Shown: piece after piece, positions 1-5,590 of the stretch
How positions within the stretch are numbered: position 1 is the stretch's first letter
Layout: every line of letters begins with the position of its first letter
From: an uncultured Collinsella sp.
GTDB taxonomy: Bacteria > Actinomycetota > Coriobacteriia > Coriobacteriales > Coriobacteriaceae
Length of the DNA stretch: 6,386 bases
Direction: 5' to 3'
NCBI GenBank assembly: GCA_900545875.1
Contig: URAQ01000101.1
Coordinates: 1-6,386 of the forward strand
Notes under the pieces: generated by a model
Seen by the model: only the letters and a program-made list of their open reading frames with translations
The model's database searches: none
What the model was told of the DNA's origin: nothing
Made by a program: the position numbers and the translations under genes

Positions 1-526
1 GACCCTGGGCTCGGCGCAGGCCAAACTCCGCCACAGGGCGACCGTCGGCGGCGAGCACCACGCGCGCCGTCTTGGTGGCGACAAGCGTCTGGAACCCGAC
101 GATGTTGAGCAGCGCCGTCTCGAGCAGCTGGCACTCCAGCGCGGGGCCGGTGACGCGCACCATGGGCTCGCGCGGAAAGACGAGCTCGCCTTCGGGAACG
201 GCGTCGATGTTTACATGCGCACGAAAATCACGCAGGTAGTCGAGGAATCCAGGCTTGAACATCGCGCCGCCGGCAGGGGCCTGGAGCGAGGCGAGGTAGT
301 CGATGTCCTCGGGCGTAAAGCGTAGATTCTCGACCAGCTCGGGCAGTTCGGCGGTGCCGCACATGACGGCATAGGCGCTGCCAAAGGGATGGTCGCGGTA
401 AAACGCGGTAAAACAACCCTGCTCATTGGCCTTGCCGCTCTCCCACAGGCCCTGGGCCATAGTGAGCTCGTACAGATCGGTGAGCATTGCGATGTCGGTG
501 GGATGAGAGATGTCGGTCAAAGCCAT
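1..526 (-). CDS. pncB: nicotinate phosphoribosyltransferase, N-terminal part (runs off the left edge)
   Basis: Joins nicotinate to PRPP to give nicotinate mononucleotide, the first step of Preiss-Handler NAD salvage in the cytoplasm. Only the first 175 codons are in the window. Reading from the ATG at 526, the protein has an early TDLYELTMAQG segment (residues 16-26), a FYRDHPFGSAYAV stretch, and ends at the window edge in EFGLRRAQG (167-175). These are hallmarks of the NAPRTase family, where the E-F-G-x-R-R loop lies in the substrate site; the catalytic histidine would lie beyond the edge. The start is supported by a GAAAGG ribosome site at 534-539, seven bases upstream. A later ATG (residue 14) lacks this. 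The gene lies 84 bases downstream of the small membrane protein gene with no clear terminator between, so the two may be co-transcribed. Family call is firm; the symbol follows the family name. Confidence 0.87.
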   Translation of the reverse strand, partial: MALTDISHPTDIAMLTDLYELTMAQGLWESGKANEQGCFTAFYRDHPFGSAYAVMCGTAELPELVENLRFTPEDIDYLASLQAPAGGAMFKPGFLDYLRDFRAHVNIDAVPEGELVFPREPMVRVTGPALECQLLETALLNIVGFQTLVATKTARVVLAADGRPVAEFGLRRAQG

Positions 527-610
527 GGGGCGACCTTTCGGATGTGTGGTGCAGAATTTGAGGGTTGGACGAGAGCAGAGCATGCGGACATGACGCCCGA
601 TGCAAATCGG

Positions 611-1069
611 TTAGAGCAGGCCCATGCTGGTCAGGATCGTGTAGCCCATAAAGATGACAAACGCGATGAGGGCAAGGACAATGATGATTTTTTGAGCCGG
701 CGCCATGCCAGGGATCTCGTTCTCGCCCGTAGGCTCCTTGGAGGTAACCATGCGCTGGGCAAAGGTCATCTCGTCACGACTCGGCTTAGGCTCGACGGAC
801 TTGGGACGAGCGGCCTTTTTAGGCTGAGGTTTGGGCGCGGCAGGTGCAGGCTTCGCAGCAGCGGGCTTGGGTGCGGGCGCGGGCGCCGATGCGGATGCGG
901 CGTTCGCGGCGATCTCCTCGGCCTTCGCACGCTCGGCACGCAGGACAGCCAGCTCCTCACGCTCGCGACGGGCCTCTTCACGAGCCTCGCGGCGGGCCTT
1001 CTCGGCGCGGAGCTCTTCCAACTCAGCGCGCTCCTCGTCGGACAATGGTTGGGACTCAAGCTCGGCCAT
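611..1069 (-). CDS. small tail-anchored coiled-coil membrane protein of unknown function
   Basis: I do not recognise a named family. The 152-residue product has three parts. Residues 10-56 are almost all Glu, Arg, Ala and Leu and should form a charged helix or coiled coil. Residues 59-98 are a flexible Ala/Pro/Lys-rich linker. Residues 127-149 form one hydrophobic segment (IIIVLALIAFVIF and following), ending only three residues before the C-terminus. There is no signal peptide, so the likely topology is a tail-anchored protein with its bulk in the cytoplasm. The start at 1069 is chosen because AAAGGG at 1077-1082 sits at ribosome-site distance; an in-frame ATG at 1105 would place the start inside the upstream terminator hairpin. 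It lies between the tRNA-Ala terminator and pncB. Low-complexity composition makes homology calls risky, but the clear ribosome site and single membrane helix argue for a real gene. Confidence 0.75.
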   Translation of the reverse strand: MAELESQPLSDEERAELEELRAEKARREAREEARREREELAVLRAERAKAEEIAANAASASAPAPAPKPAAAKPAPAAPKPQPKKAARPKSVEPKPSRDEMTFAQRMVTSKEPTGENEIPGMAPAQKIIIVLALIAFVIFMGYTILTSMGLL

Positions 1070-1086
1070 GGTATAGCCCTTTCTTT

Positions 1087-1119
1087 TAAAAAAAGCCGCC
1101 GACACAATGTCAGCGGCTT
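1087..1119 (-). terminator. intrinsic terminator after tRNA-Ala
   Basis: On the minus strand a 12-bp stem (arms 1108-1119 and 1093-1104, one G-T wobble) closes a 3-base loop and runs into seven T residues (1088-1094, partly inside the stem base). It lies 15 bases past the tRNA 3' end and just before the ribosome site of the small membrane protein gene. It should therefore end most tRNA transcripts; any read-through would feed the downstream gene. Confidence 0.85.
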
Positions 1120-1133
1120 ATCAAATCCAAGGG

Positions 1134-1206
1134 TGGAGACGAAGGGAGTCGAACCCTCGGCCTCTGCCATGCGACGGCAGCGCTCTCCCAACTGAGCTAC
1201 GTCCCC
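1134..1206 (-). tRNA. tRNA-Ala (anticodon CGC)
   Basis: The 73-base cloverleaf folds completely. The acceptor stem GGGGACG pairs with CGTCTCC and includes the G3-U70 wobble that is the identity element for alanyl-tRNA synthetase. The D arm is GCTC/GAGC with AGTTGGGA in the loop. The anticodon stem is CTGCC/GGCAG with loop GTCGCAT, giving anticodon CGC, which reads GCG. The T arm is GAGGG/CCCTT with loop TTCGACT. The discriminator base is A and the next genomic bases are CCC, so the terminal CCA is not fully encoded and must be finished by the CCA-adding enzyme. The 32-38 pair is G-T, a variant of the A-U pair usual in tRNA-Ala. It has its own promoter and terminator. Confidence 0.96.
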
Positions 1207-1219
1207 AAGACAAGTCGAT

Positions 1220-1247
1220 ATTTTACCTACGGCTCGCCAACTGTCAA
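1220..1247 (-). promoter_or_regulatory. sigma-70 type promoter of tRNA-Ala
   Basis: On the minus strand a perfect TTGACA (1242-1247) is followed after 16 bases by TAAAAT (1220-1225). Position 1206, the first base of the mature tRNA, lies 14 bases beyond the -10 box, which leaves a short 5' leader. Both boxes and the spacing fit a strong housekeeping promoter. Confidence 0.75.
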
Positions 1248-1310
1248 CGCCCAATAACCAGTCTTTTTGGGGCGCGGCTATTTTGGCAACTTTTCGAACA
1301 GGCGATCCTC

Positions 1311-1348
1311 TCGATGATTTTTTATCCCCGTCCCAGAAAAATCATCGA
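1311..1348. repeat. 12-bp perfect palindrome after the radical SAM gene (possible terminator)
   Basis: Arms TCGATGATTTTT (1311-1322) and AAAAATCATCGA (1337-1348) are exact inverted repeats around a 14-base loop, which on the minus strand reads CTGGGACGGGGATA. It begins 8 bases after the radical SAM stop codon. The T run is inside the stem rather than after it, so as a terminator it is atypical. It may instead be one of the dispersed palindromes seen again at 5536 and 5938, whose loops are also rich in G-G-G-A-C or G-G-G-G-T. Confidence 0.65.
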
Positions 1349-1356
1349 CGAACGCA

Positions 1357-2295
1357 CTACTTTGCGCTGGTAAGAACACCGGTGGTGTCGAAGGCCGGGG
1401 TGAAGCTCTCGTCTACCGCGCCGCCCTCTTGCCAGAACATCGTCGTAAAGCCCAGGTCGTCGGCATGGTCGAGCACCCGCTCGTACTCCTCGCGCGTCAC
1501 GGCGCGCGCCAGATCGCCGCCCTGCTCGCGCATGAGGGCATTGGGCGTGTATTGGTTCATGACCGAGATCGGCACGTCGCCCACCGTCTGCCACACCAGG
1601 TCCAGTACGCGACACGAATCGTCCGCATGCCCCGGAAGCACCAGGTGGCGCACGATGATGCCGCGCTTCATGAGCCCGCCCTCATCCACCAACTCTCCCC
1701 CGCGGCGATCGATCTCGCGCGCCATCTGGGCCAGACCCGACACGGCCACGCGCGGGTAGTCCTTAATATGAGAAAGCGACTGCGCAAGCCCGGCATCGGC
1801 ATATTTAAAGTCGGTGAGCCACACATCGACCAGGTCGCCCAGCGCCGCCACGGCACTCGCACGCTCGTAACCACTCGTGTTGTAGACGATCGGGATGACT
1901 AGCCCGCGCATCCGTGCCGCGGCAATCGCGGCAGGCAACAGGTGCGCATAGTGCGTCGCCGTCACCAAATTGATGTTGTTGGCACCCTGGTCCTGCAGCT
2001 CCAGCATAATCTCGACCAGGCGCTCAGGCGAAATCTCAAGGCCAAAATTGCCGGTCGAGATCTCGTGGTTCTGGCAGTAGATACATTTAAGCGAGCAACC
2101 GCTAAAGAAGATCGTGCCCGAACCGGCCTCGCCCGAGATAGGCGGCTCCTCCCACATATGAAGCGCCGCGCGGGCCACCCTGAGCGTGTCGTTAGCACCG
2201 CATACGCCGCGCGCGCCCTCATCGCGCGCCGCACCGCAACGGCGCGGACACAAATGGCAGGCGGGCGAAAAAAGTTCGGTCAACGACGTCGGCAT
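1357..2295 (-). CDS. radical SAM protein, PflX-like (putative glycyl-radical enzyme activase relative)
   Basis: Cytoplasmic iron-sulfur enzyme of 312 residues. The radical SAM motif is GCSLKCIYCQN, with C67, C71 and C74 binding the [4Fe-4S] cluster that cleaves S-adenosylmethionine. An N-terminal cysteine set (C13, C16, C20, C32, in a CHLCPRRC...GVCG arrangement) is typical of the PflX group (COG1313) and could hold a second metal or iron-sulfur site. The family resembles pyruvate formate-lyase activases, but its true substrate is not established, and no glycyl-radical enzyme gene is seen nearby. The start is placed at the ATG at 2295, which has GGAG nine bases upstream; a TTG at 2310 in the same frame has no such site. 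Length fits the family. It stands alone on this strand, divergent from the structured RNA. Confidence 0.85.
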   Translation of the reverse strand: MPTSLTELFSPACHLCPRRCGAARDEGARGVCGANDTLRVARAALHMWEEPPISGEAGSGTIFFSGCSLKCIYCQNHEISTGNFGLEISPERLVEIMLELQDQGANNINLVTATHYAHLLPAAIAAARMRGLVIPIVYNTSGYERASAVAALGDLVDVWLTDFKYADAGLAQSLSHIKDYPRVAVSGLAQMAREIDRRGGELVDEGGLMKRGIIVRHLVLPGHADDSCRVLDLVWQTVGDVPISVMNQYTPNALMREQGGDLARAVTREEYERVLDHADDLGFTTMFWQEGGAVDESFTPAFDTTGVLTSAK

Positions 2296-2378
2296 AAAAA
2301 CATGCTCCAAAACAACGATTCAGCAGCTCAAACGCAAAAGGACTAACCGCACAGACGGCTCGAGCCCCAAGCGCCGTA

Positions 2379-2407
2379 ATCGTCCGACACGATTTTTGTA
2401 ATGTCAA
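2379..2407 (-). promoter_or_regulatory. possible promoter of the radical SAM gene
   Basis: A perfect TTGACA reads on the minus strand at 2402-2407, about 105 bases before the start codon. The -10 is poor: at 17-base spacing only GACGAT is found (2379-2384), with CGATTA two bases further on. It lies back to back with the promoter of the plus-strand RNA gene. The exact -10 is uncertain. Confidence 0.35.
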
Positions 2408-2409
2408 GA

Positions 2410-2438
2410 CTGGAATCGATAAAGTGCCGCTTTATGAT
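2410..2438 (+). promoter_or_regulatory. probable promoter of the structured RNA
   Basis: TATGAT at 2433-2438 is a good -10 box, with a weak -35 (CTGGAA, 2410-2415) at 17-base spacing. Predicted transcription would begin near 2445, three bases before the 5' arm of the terminal stem of the RNA, which is where a free-standing RNA should start. Confidence 0.55.
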
Positions 2439-2444
2439 GTAGGT

Positions 2445-2615
2445 ATTCCGCCCCCCGCGGAGCAACTGGGTGAACCGTCGCGTTTATTTAGGGAGCCCAC
2501 ACAGTCGTACTTAGTACAGGTATCCTTCGTTGTTAAGGACGCTGGAACAGTCGATGAGGGCACCCACCTGTTTTAGGTGGGTTCATTTTCGTAACGTGGG
2601 GGGCGGTTTTCTTTT
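2445..2615 (+). ncRNA. structured non-coding RNA, candidate 6S RNA
   Basis: A segment of about 170 bases has no credible reading frame but is heavily structured. The 5' end CCGCCCCCCGCG (2448-2459) pairs over 12 bp, with one G-U, with CGTGGGGGGCGG (2595-2606), directly followed by TTTTCTTTT. The two ends thus form a closing stem that also serves as terminator. Inside, TGAAC (2471-2475) can pair with GTTCA (2581-2585). An 8-bp hairpin with arms ACCCACCT (2562-2569) and AGGTGGGT (2575-2582) sits on the 3' side, and TCCTT/AAGGA with CAG/CTG forms an apical stem near 2517-2545. A closing stem, a large internal bubble with a hairpin on its 3' side, an apical stem, an upstream promoter and this length all match 6S RNA, the sigma-70 holoenzyme decoy. 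The sequence itself did not let me confirm 6S; a cis-acting leader for the downstream glycan gene is the main alternative. RNA gene: fairly sure. 6S identity: about even. Confidence 0.6.
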
Positions 2616-2713
2616 GCCGAAAATCACCATTACAGTCCATAGGGATCCCCGCCGGCATCCCGACAAGCCATCGACAACATCCCAATATCTGGTAAGCGCG
2701 TGATTATCGCTGC

Positions 2714-2749
2714 GTGCAATTCCATGCACCCCCCTCGGTCGAGTATCAT
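2714..2749 (+). promoter_or_regulatory. possible promoter and operator-like dyad before the wecA/tagO-type gene
   Basis: TATCAT (2744-2749) could serve as -10, with TTCCAT (2720-2725) as a weak -35 at 18 bases. The -35 sits inside a perfect dyad, GTGCA (2714-2718), six bases, TGCAC (2725-2729), where a bound dimeric regulator would block polymerase. This leaves a 5' leader of about 65 bases. The surrounding gap from 2616 to 2820 shows nothing else I can identify. Confidence 0.3.
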
Positions 2750-2820
2750 GGTTCGGCTATGCCCTTTGCGCATGGCGTTCTTCTGACCTTTTCCTTCGAC
2801 GCTTGGCGGTTTTTAGATTC

Positions 2821-4020
2821 ATGGCTTCATCCCCGAGCTACATACCGTACCTATGCGTGGCAGCGGCGGCCTTTATCACGACCTTCCTCGCGGTGCCCCT
2901 GGTCAAGCGCTTGGCAATTAAGCTCGATGCCGTCGACTACCCTTCCAAGCGCCGCATCAACCTCAAGCCCATCCCGCGTTTGGGCGGAACGGCGGTGTTT
3001 TTGGGCCTGGTCGTTGCCTGCATTGTGCAAATCCTAGGCACCTGGTACCTAGGCTGGCCACCCGTCCTGGTGCCGCACCCGCGCCTTCACATTAGCTATC
3101 CCATGCTGGCGCTCTCCTTTACCGTCATCTTTGCGACCGGCGCTATCGACGACGTCTTCCAGCTCACGCCCAAGCAAAAGCTGGCCGGACAGGTCCTCGC
3201 CGCGCTCATCGCCTGTATCGGCGGCCTAAAAATCGGCGTCATCGTCAACCCGTTTGCTCCCGGCGAGATTATGCTCGGATGGCTCGCCTACCCCATTACC
3301 GTGATCTATCTGGTGGCATTCACCAACATCATTAACCTCATCGACGGCCTCGACGGCTTGGCCACGGGCATCTGCGGCATCGCGTCGTTCACCATGTTTT
3401 CGATGGCTGTGCTCTCGGGCCGCATCGACGCCGCCGCGCTCTCTATTGCGCTCTTTGGCGCCTGTCTGGCCTTTTTGCACTACAACTTCAACCCCGCAAG
3501 CATCTTCTTGGGCGACTCGGGGTCGCTGCTTTTGGGCTTTGCGCTGGGCTCCATCTCGCTGCTCAACGTGAGCCGCACCGCCGCACTCACCTCGCTTATC
3601 ATCCCGCTCATCGTTGCCGGCGTGCCCATCATCGACACGTTTAGCGCCATTGTGCGCCGCAAGCGCGCCCACATTAGCATCGGGCAGGCCGACAAGGGCC
3701 ACATCCACCACCGCTTGATCCAAGAAGGCTACAACCAAAAACAGGCCGTGCTGCTCATCTATGCCTGGTGCATCATGCTTTCGGCCGGCGCCGCCGCCAT
3801 CAATCAGGTCGAGGTGCCCATGCGCGTGCTCATTTTTACCGTGCTCGCCATTGGCTCGGCGGCCTTTGCCAAGCATCTACATCTGTTTGAGCCCGTGCTG
3901 CGCCACCATTACAACAAGCGCACGCACGAGGACGAGCTCGTCACCCCCGACGACCCCGCCTTTAAGCAGGAAGAGCAGGCAGCCGAGGAGCGCAAAGAAG
4001 AGCGCCACCACAAGCTCTAG
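2821..4020 (+). CDS. WecA/TagO-family undecaprenyl-phosphate sugar-1-phosphate transferase
   Basis: Integral membrane enzyme of 399 residues that moves a sugar-1-phosphate (GlcNAc-1-P in WecA and TagO) from its UDP form onto undecaprenyl phosphate, the committed first step for wall glycopolymers, teichoic acids or other surface polysaccharides. All family motifs are present: PIPRLGG near residue 50; the metal-binding pair D110-D111 in GAIDDVFQLTPKQK; NLIDGLDGLATG with D175 and D178; FLGDSGS at about 229-235; and HIHHRL at 294-299, which marks the WecA/TagO branch rather than MraY. About ten or eleven hydrophobic helices are spread through the chain. The last 38 or so residues form a hydrophilic, Glu/Lys/His-rich tail. 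The ATG at 2821 is preferred; a TTG at 2803 adds six residues, and neither has a strong ribosome site. The acceptor pathway cannot be read from the context, so no symbol is fixed (wecA or tagO). Confidence 0.92.
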   Translation: MASSPSYIPYLCVAAAAFITTFLAVPLVKRLAIKLDAVDYPSKRRINLKPIPRLGGTAVFLGLVVACIVQILGTWYLGWPPVLVPHPRLHISYPMLALSFTVIFATGAIDDVFQLTPKQKLAGQVLAALIACIGGLKIGVIVNPFAPGEIMLGWLAYPITVIYLVAFTNIINLIDGLDGLATGICGIASFTMFSMAVLSGRIDAAALSIALFGACLAFLHYNFNPASIFLGDSGSLLLGFALGSISLLNVSRTAALTSLIIPLIVAGVPIIDTFSAIVRRKRAHISIGQADKGHIHHRLIQEGYNQKQAVLLIYAWCIMLSAGAAAINQVEVPMRVLIFTVLAIGSAAFAKHLHLFEPVLRHHYNKRTHEDELVTPDDPAFKQEEQAAEERKEERHHKL

Positions 4021-4120
4021 GGCAAGCTGCCGAGGATGTGCCAAGGCACCGTTGGCCAAGCGCGGCCGCGCCGCACCCATCGCACAAGCCGCCCCTCTCC
4101 CGCCCCTCCAATAAACGCGT

Positions 4121-4152
4121 TATCATCTTGACCCATGAACATACGTTAGGAG
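4121..4152 (+). promoter_or_regulatory. possible trpS -10 box and ribosome binding site
   Basis: TATCAT (4121-4126) is a fair -10 box, but no good -35 is visible. AGGAG at 4148-4152 lies five bases before the ATG at 4158 and fixes the start of trpS. The 137 bases between the two genes contain no T-tailed hairpin, so trpS may also receive transcripts from the glycan gene. I see no T-box or trp leader. Confidence 0.4.
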
Positions 4153-4157
4153 CAATC

Positions 4158-5207
4158 ATGCCAAACGAGAACAGCTACGAAGTCGCGCTGCAAAAGAGCA
4201 ACGCCATTCGCGAGGGCCTGGCCAATACGCCCGAGAAGTTCACCATGCTCACCGGTGATCGCCCCACCGGACGCTTGCACCTGGGCCACTACTTTGGCAC
4301 CCTCAAGGGCCGTGTTGAACTGCAGAACATGGGCGCCAAGACCAACGTGCTCATCGCCGACTACCAGGTCATTACTGACCGCGACACGACCGAGCACATC
4401 CAGGACAACGTGTACAACATGGTCATGGACTACCTTGCCTGCGGCATCGACCCCGACAAGACCATGATCTACGCGCACTCCGCCGTGCCCGCAGCCAACC
4501 AGCTCATGCTGCCGTTCCTGTCACTGGTGTCCGAGGCCGAGCTGGCGCGCAACCCCACCGTCAAGGCCGAGATGGAGGCCTCGGGCCATGAGCTTACCGG
4601 CCTTCTGCTCACCTACCCGGTGCATCAGGCCTGCGACATCCTGTTCTGCAAGGGCAACGTGGTGCCCGTCGGTCGCGACCAGCTGCCGCACATCGAGCTC
4701 ACCCGCACCATCGCCCGCCGCTTTAACAACCGCTACGGCAAGGTGTTCCCCGAGGTCGACGCGCTGCTGTCCGAGACCCCGCTGCTGCCGGGCCTGGACG
4801 GTCGCAAGATGAGCAAGAGCTACGGCAACGCCATCAACATCTCGATGACCGCCGAGGAGACGGCCAAGCGCATCAAGAAGAGCCAGACCGACTCCGAGCG
4901 CATGATCACGTTCGATCCCGAGAACCGCCCCGGCGTGTCTGGTTTGCTTTCGACGGCCGCCATCTGCACCGGTCGCTCCGAGGTCGAAATTGCCGAGGAG
5001 ATTGGCATGGGCGGCTCCGGCCAGCTCAAGAAGTACGTGACCGAGGCCGTCAACGAGTACTTCGCACCTATCCGCGAGCGTCGCCAGCGCTACGAGAACG
5101 ATCTGGATTACGTGAAGGACGTGCTGCACGAGGGCAACCGTCGCGCCAACGAGATCGCCGAGCAGACCCTGGCAGAGGTTCAGGACGCCATGGGTATGGT
5201 GTACTAG
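4158..5207 (+). CDS. trpS: tryptophan--tRNA ligase
   Basis: Class I cytoplasmic aminoacyl-tRNA synthetase that activates tryptophan with ATP and loads it on tRNA-Trp. The 349 residues match the usual bacterial length of about 330-350. The HIGH signature appears as HLGH (41-44) inside TGDRPTGRLHLGHYFG, and the second ATP loop is KMSKS (217-221) followed by YGNAI. The C-terminal third is the charged helical anticodon-binding part. The TGDRPTGRLHLGHY form of the first motif separates this type from the classical E. coli-like TrpRS (which has SGxQPSG). The ATG at 4158 has AGGAG just upstream; an open frame extends 40 codons further upstream, but those codons look non-coding (Pro/His/Arg-rich) and have no ribosome site. 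It ends 35 bases before a strong terminator. Confidence 0.97.
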   Translation: MPNENSYEVALQKSNAIREGLANTPEKFTMLTGDRPTGRLHLGHYFGTLKGRVELQNMGAKTNVLIADYQVITDRDTTEHIQDNVYNMVMDYLACGIDPDKTMIYAHSAVPAANQLMLPFLSLVSEAELARNPTVKAEMEASGHELTGLLLTYPVHQACDILFCKGNVVPVGRDQLPHIELTRTIARRFNNRYGKVFPEVDALLSETPLLPGLDGRKMSKSYGNAINISMTAEETAKRIKKSQTDSERMITFDPENRPGVSGLLSTAAICTGRSEVEIAEEIGMGGSGQLKKYVTEAVNEYFAPIRERRQRYENDLDYVKDVLHEGNRRANEIAEQTLAEVQDAMGMVY

Positions 5208-5242
5208 ACCGATCTGCTGGCTTGAGCTTTCGATTGCTATAG

Positions 5243-5271
5243 GGCGGGCGCTACGGCGTCCGCCTTTTTTT
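5243..5271 (+). terminator. intrinsic terminator of trpS
   Basis: A 9-bp stem, GGCGGGCGC (5243-5251) with GCGTCCGCC (5256-5264) and one G-T wobble, closes on TACG, a stable UNCG-type tetraloop, and is followed directly by seven T residues (5265-5271). It lies 35 bases after the trpS stop codon. Confidence 0.93.
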
Positions 5272-5317
5272 GGAGCGGACCGCTTCGGCTCCGTCCATCA
5301 CACTCTCCCGACAAACA

Positions 5318-5359
5318 GGAACAGGCCCGCTGGCAGATAGTTGCCAGCGGGCCTGTTCC
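5318..5359. repeat. 18-bp perfect inverted repeat (intergenic hairpin)
   Basis: Arms GGAACAGGCCCGCTGGCA (5318-5335) and its exact complement (5342-5359) enclose the loop GATAGT. There is no T tract on either strand, so it is not a standard terminator, and trpS already has one 50 bases earlier. The outer part GGAACAGGCCC resembles the GGGGACAGGCCC core of the palindrome at 5938-5981 read on the minus strand. Confidence 0.8.
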
Positions 5360-5535
5360 CGAAGTACACCGTTGAATCGCACAGAGGGGAGGGATGCGAA
5401 TCAAGCTCAACAGGGCAGGCTTTTTCATCGCCTATTGCCTGCTCCGTTGCTGAATACAATATAGTTCGCCGTGGTTTACTTTGCAGCATCAATATCCGCC
5501 GCCATAGCTTCTCCATAAGTTAGCCCAAGTAAACT

Positions 5536-5573
5536 AAACCACCACAAAGGGGTAGGCACCTTTGTGGTGGTTT
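5536..5573. repeat. 38-base palindromic repeat, copy 1
   Basis: Arms of 15 bp (5536-5550 and 5559-5573, AAACCACCACAAAGG and its complement) enclose GGTAGGCA. It matches copy 2 (read on the opposite strand) over its whole length except for a few bases in the centre. It starts 17 bases past the stop codon of the MGMT-like gene and on the minus strand is followed by TTTAGTTTACTT, so it may serve as that gene's terminator. Confidence 0.8.
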
Positions 5574-5590
5574 TGGCCACGGCAAAGCCG

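Larger units (their letters stand above)
5272..5590. other. gene-free stretch with hairpins between trpS and the MGMT-like gene
   Basis: I see no credible gene in these 319 bases. Short frames exist on both strands (5341-5523 plus, 5298-5516 minus), but they lack ribosome sites and are partly made by the hairpins. Contents in order: an 18-bp perfect inverted repeat (5318-5359); an imperfect stem (5408-5420 with 5437-5449); an 8-base inverted pair GTTTACTT/AAGTAAAC (5474-5481 and 5527-5534); then palindrome copy 1 (5536-5573). The part from 5365 to 5535 is visibly richer in A and T than the neighbouring genes. It may be decayed sequence or an unrecognised element. Confidence 0.4.

Noticed and set aside
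597..610. CCGAT-GCAA-ATCGG hairpin just after the small membrane protein gene
   Set aside because: Only 5 bp with no T tract; too weak to call a terminator.
389..1195. 268-codon open frame on the plus strand
   Set aside because: It overlaps pncB, the small membrane protein and the tRNA on the opposite strand. The translation is Gly/Arg/Leu-rich with no family motifs. It is an antisense shadow of GC-rich coding sequence.
766..1254. Minus-strand frame reading DVAQLGERCRR
   Set aside because: This peptide is the well-known false translation of a tRNA gene; the tRNA-Ala at 1134-1206 explains it.
2445..2615. Riboswitch or T-box reading of the structured RNA
   Set aside because: I could not find the conserved cores of the T-box, cobalamin, TPP, FMN, glycine, lysine or fluoride classes. 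The GGGTGAACCG stretch resembles a T-box bulge only loosely and lies at the wrong end.
3226..3876. 216-codon minus-strand frame opposite the glycan gene
   Set aside because: The plus frame carries every WecA/TagO motif. The antisense product is Asp/Gly/His-rich, has no known features and is a shadow.
4021..4157. GC-rich palindromes (GTGCC/GGCAC and GCGCGGCCGCGC) between the glycan gene and trpS as a terminator
   Set aside because: No T tract follows either one, and the stems are short or centre-less. In this composition such palindromes arise by chance.
4521..5129. 202-codon minus-strand frame opposite trpS
   Set aside because: It lies fully within trpS, antisense, with no ribosome site or motif.
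5298..5516. Short minus-strand frame (72 codons) in the gene-free stretch
   Set aside because: It starts without a ribosome site and reads through the 18-bp hairpin. The product resembles nothing recognised, though a tiny gene cannot be fully excluded.
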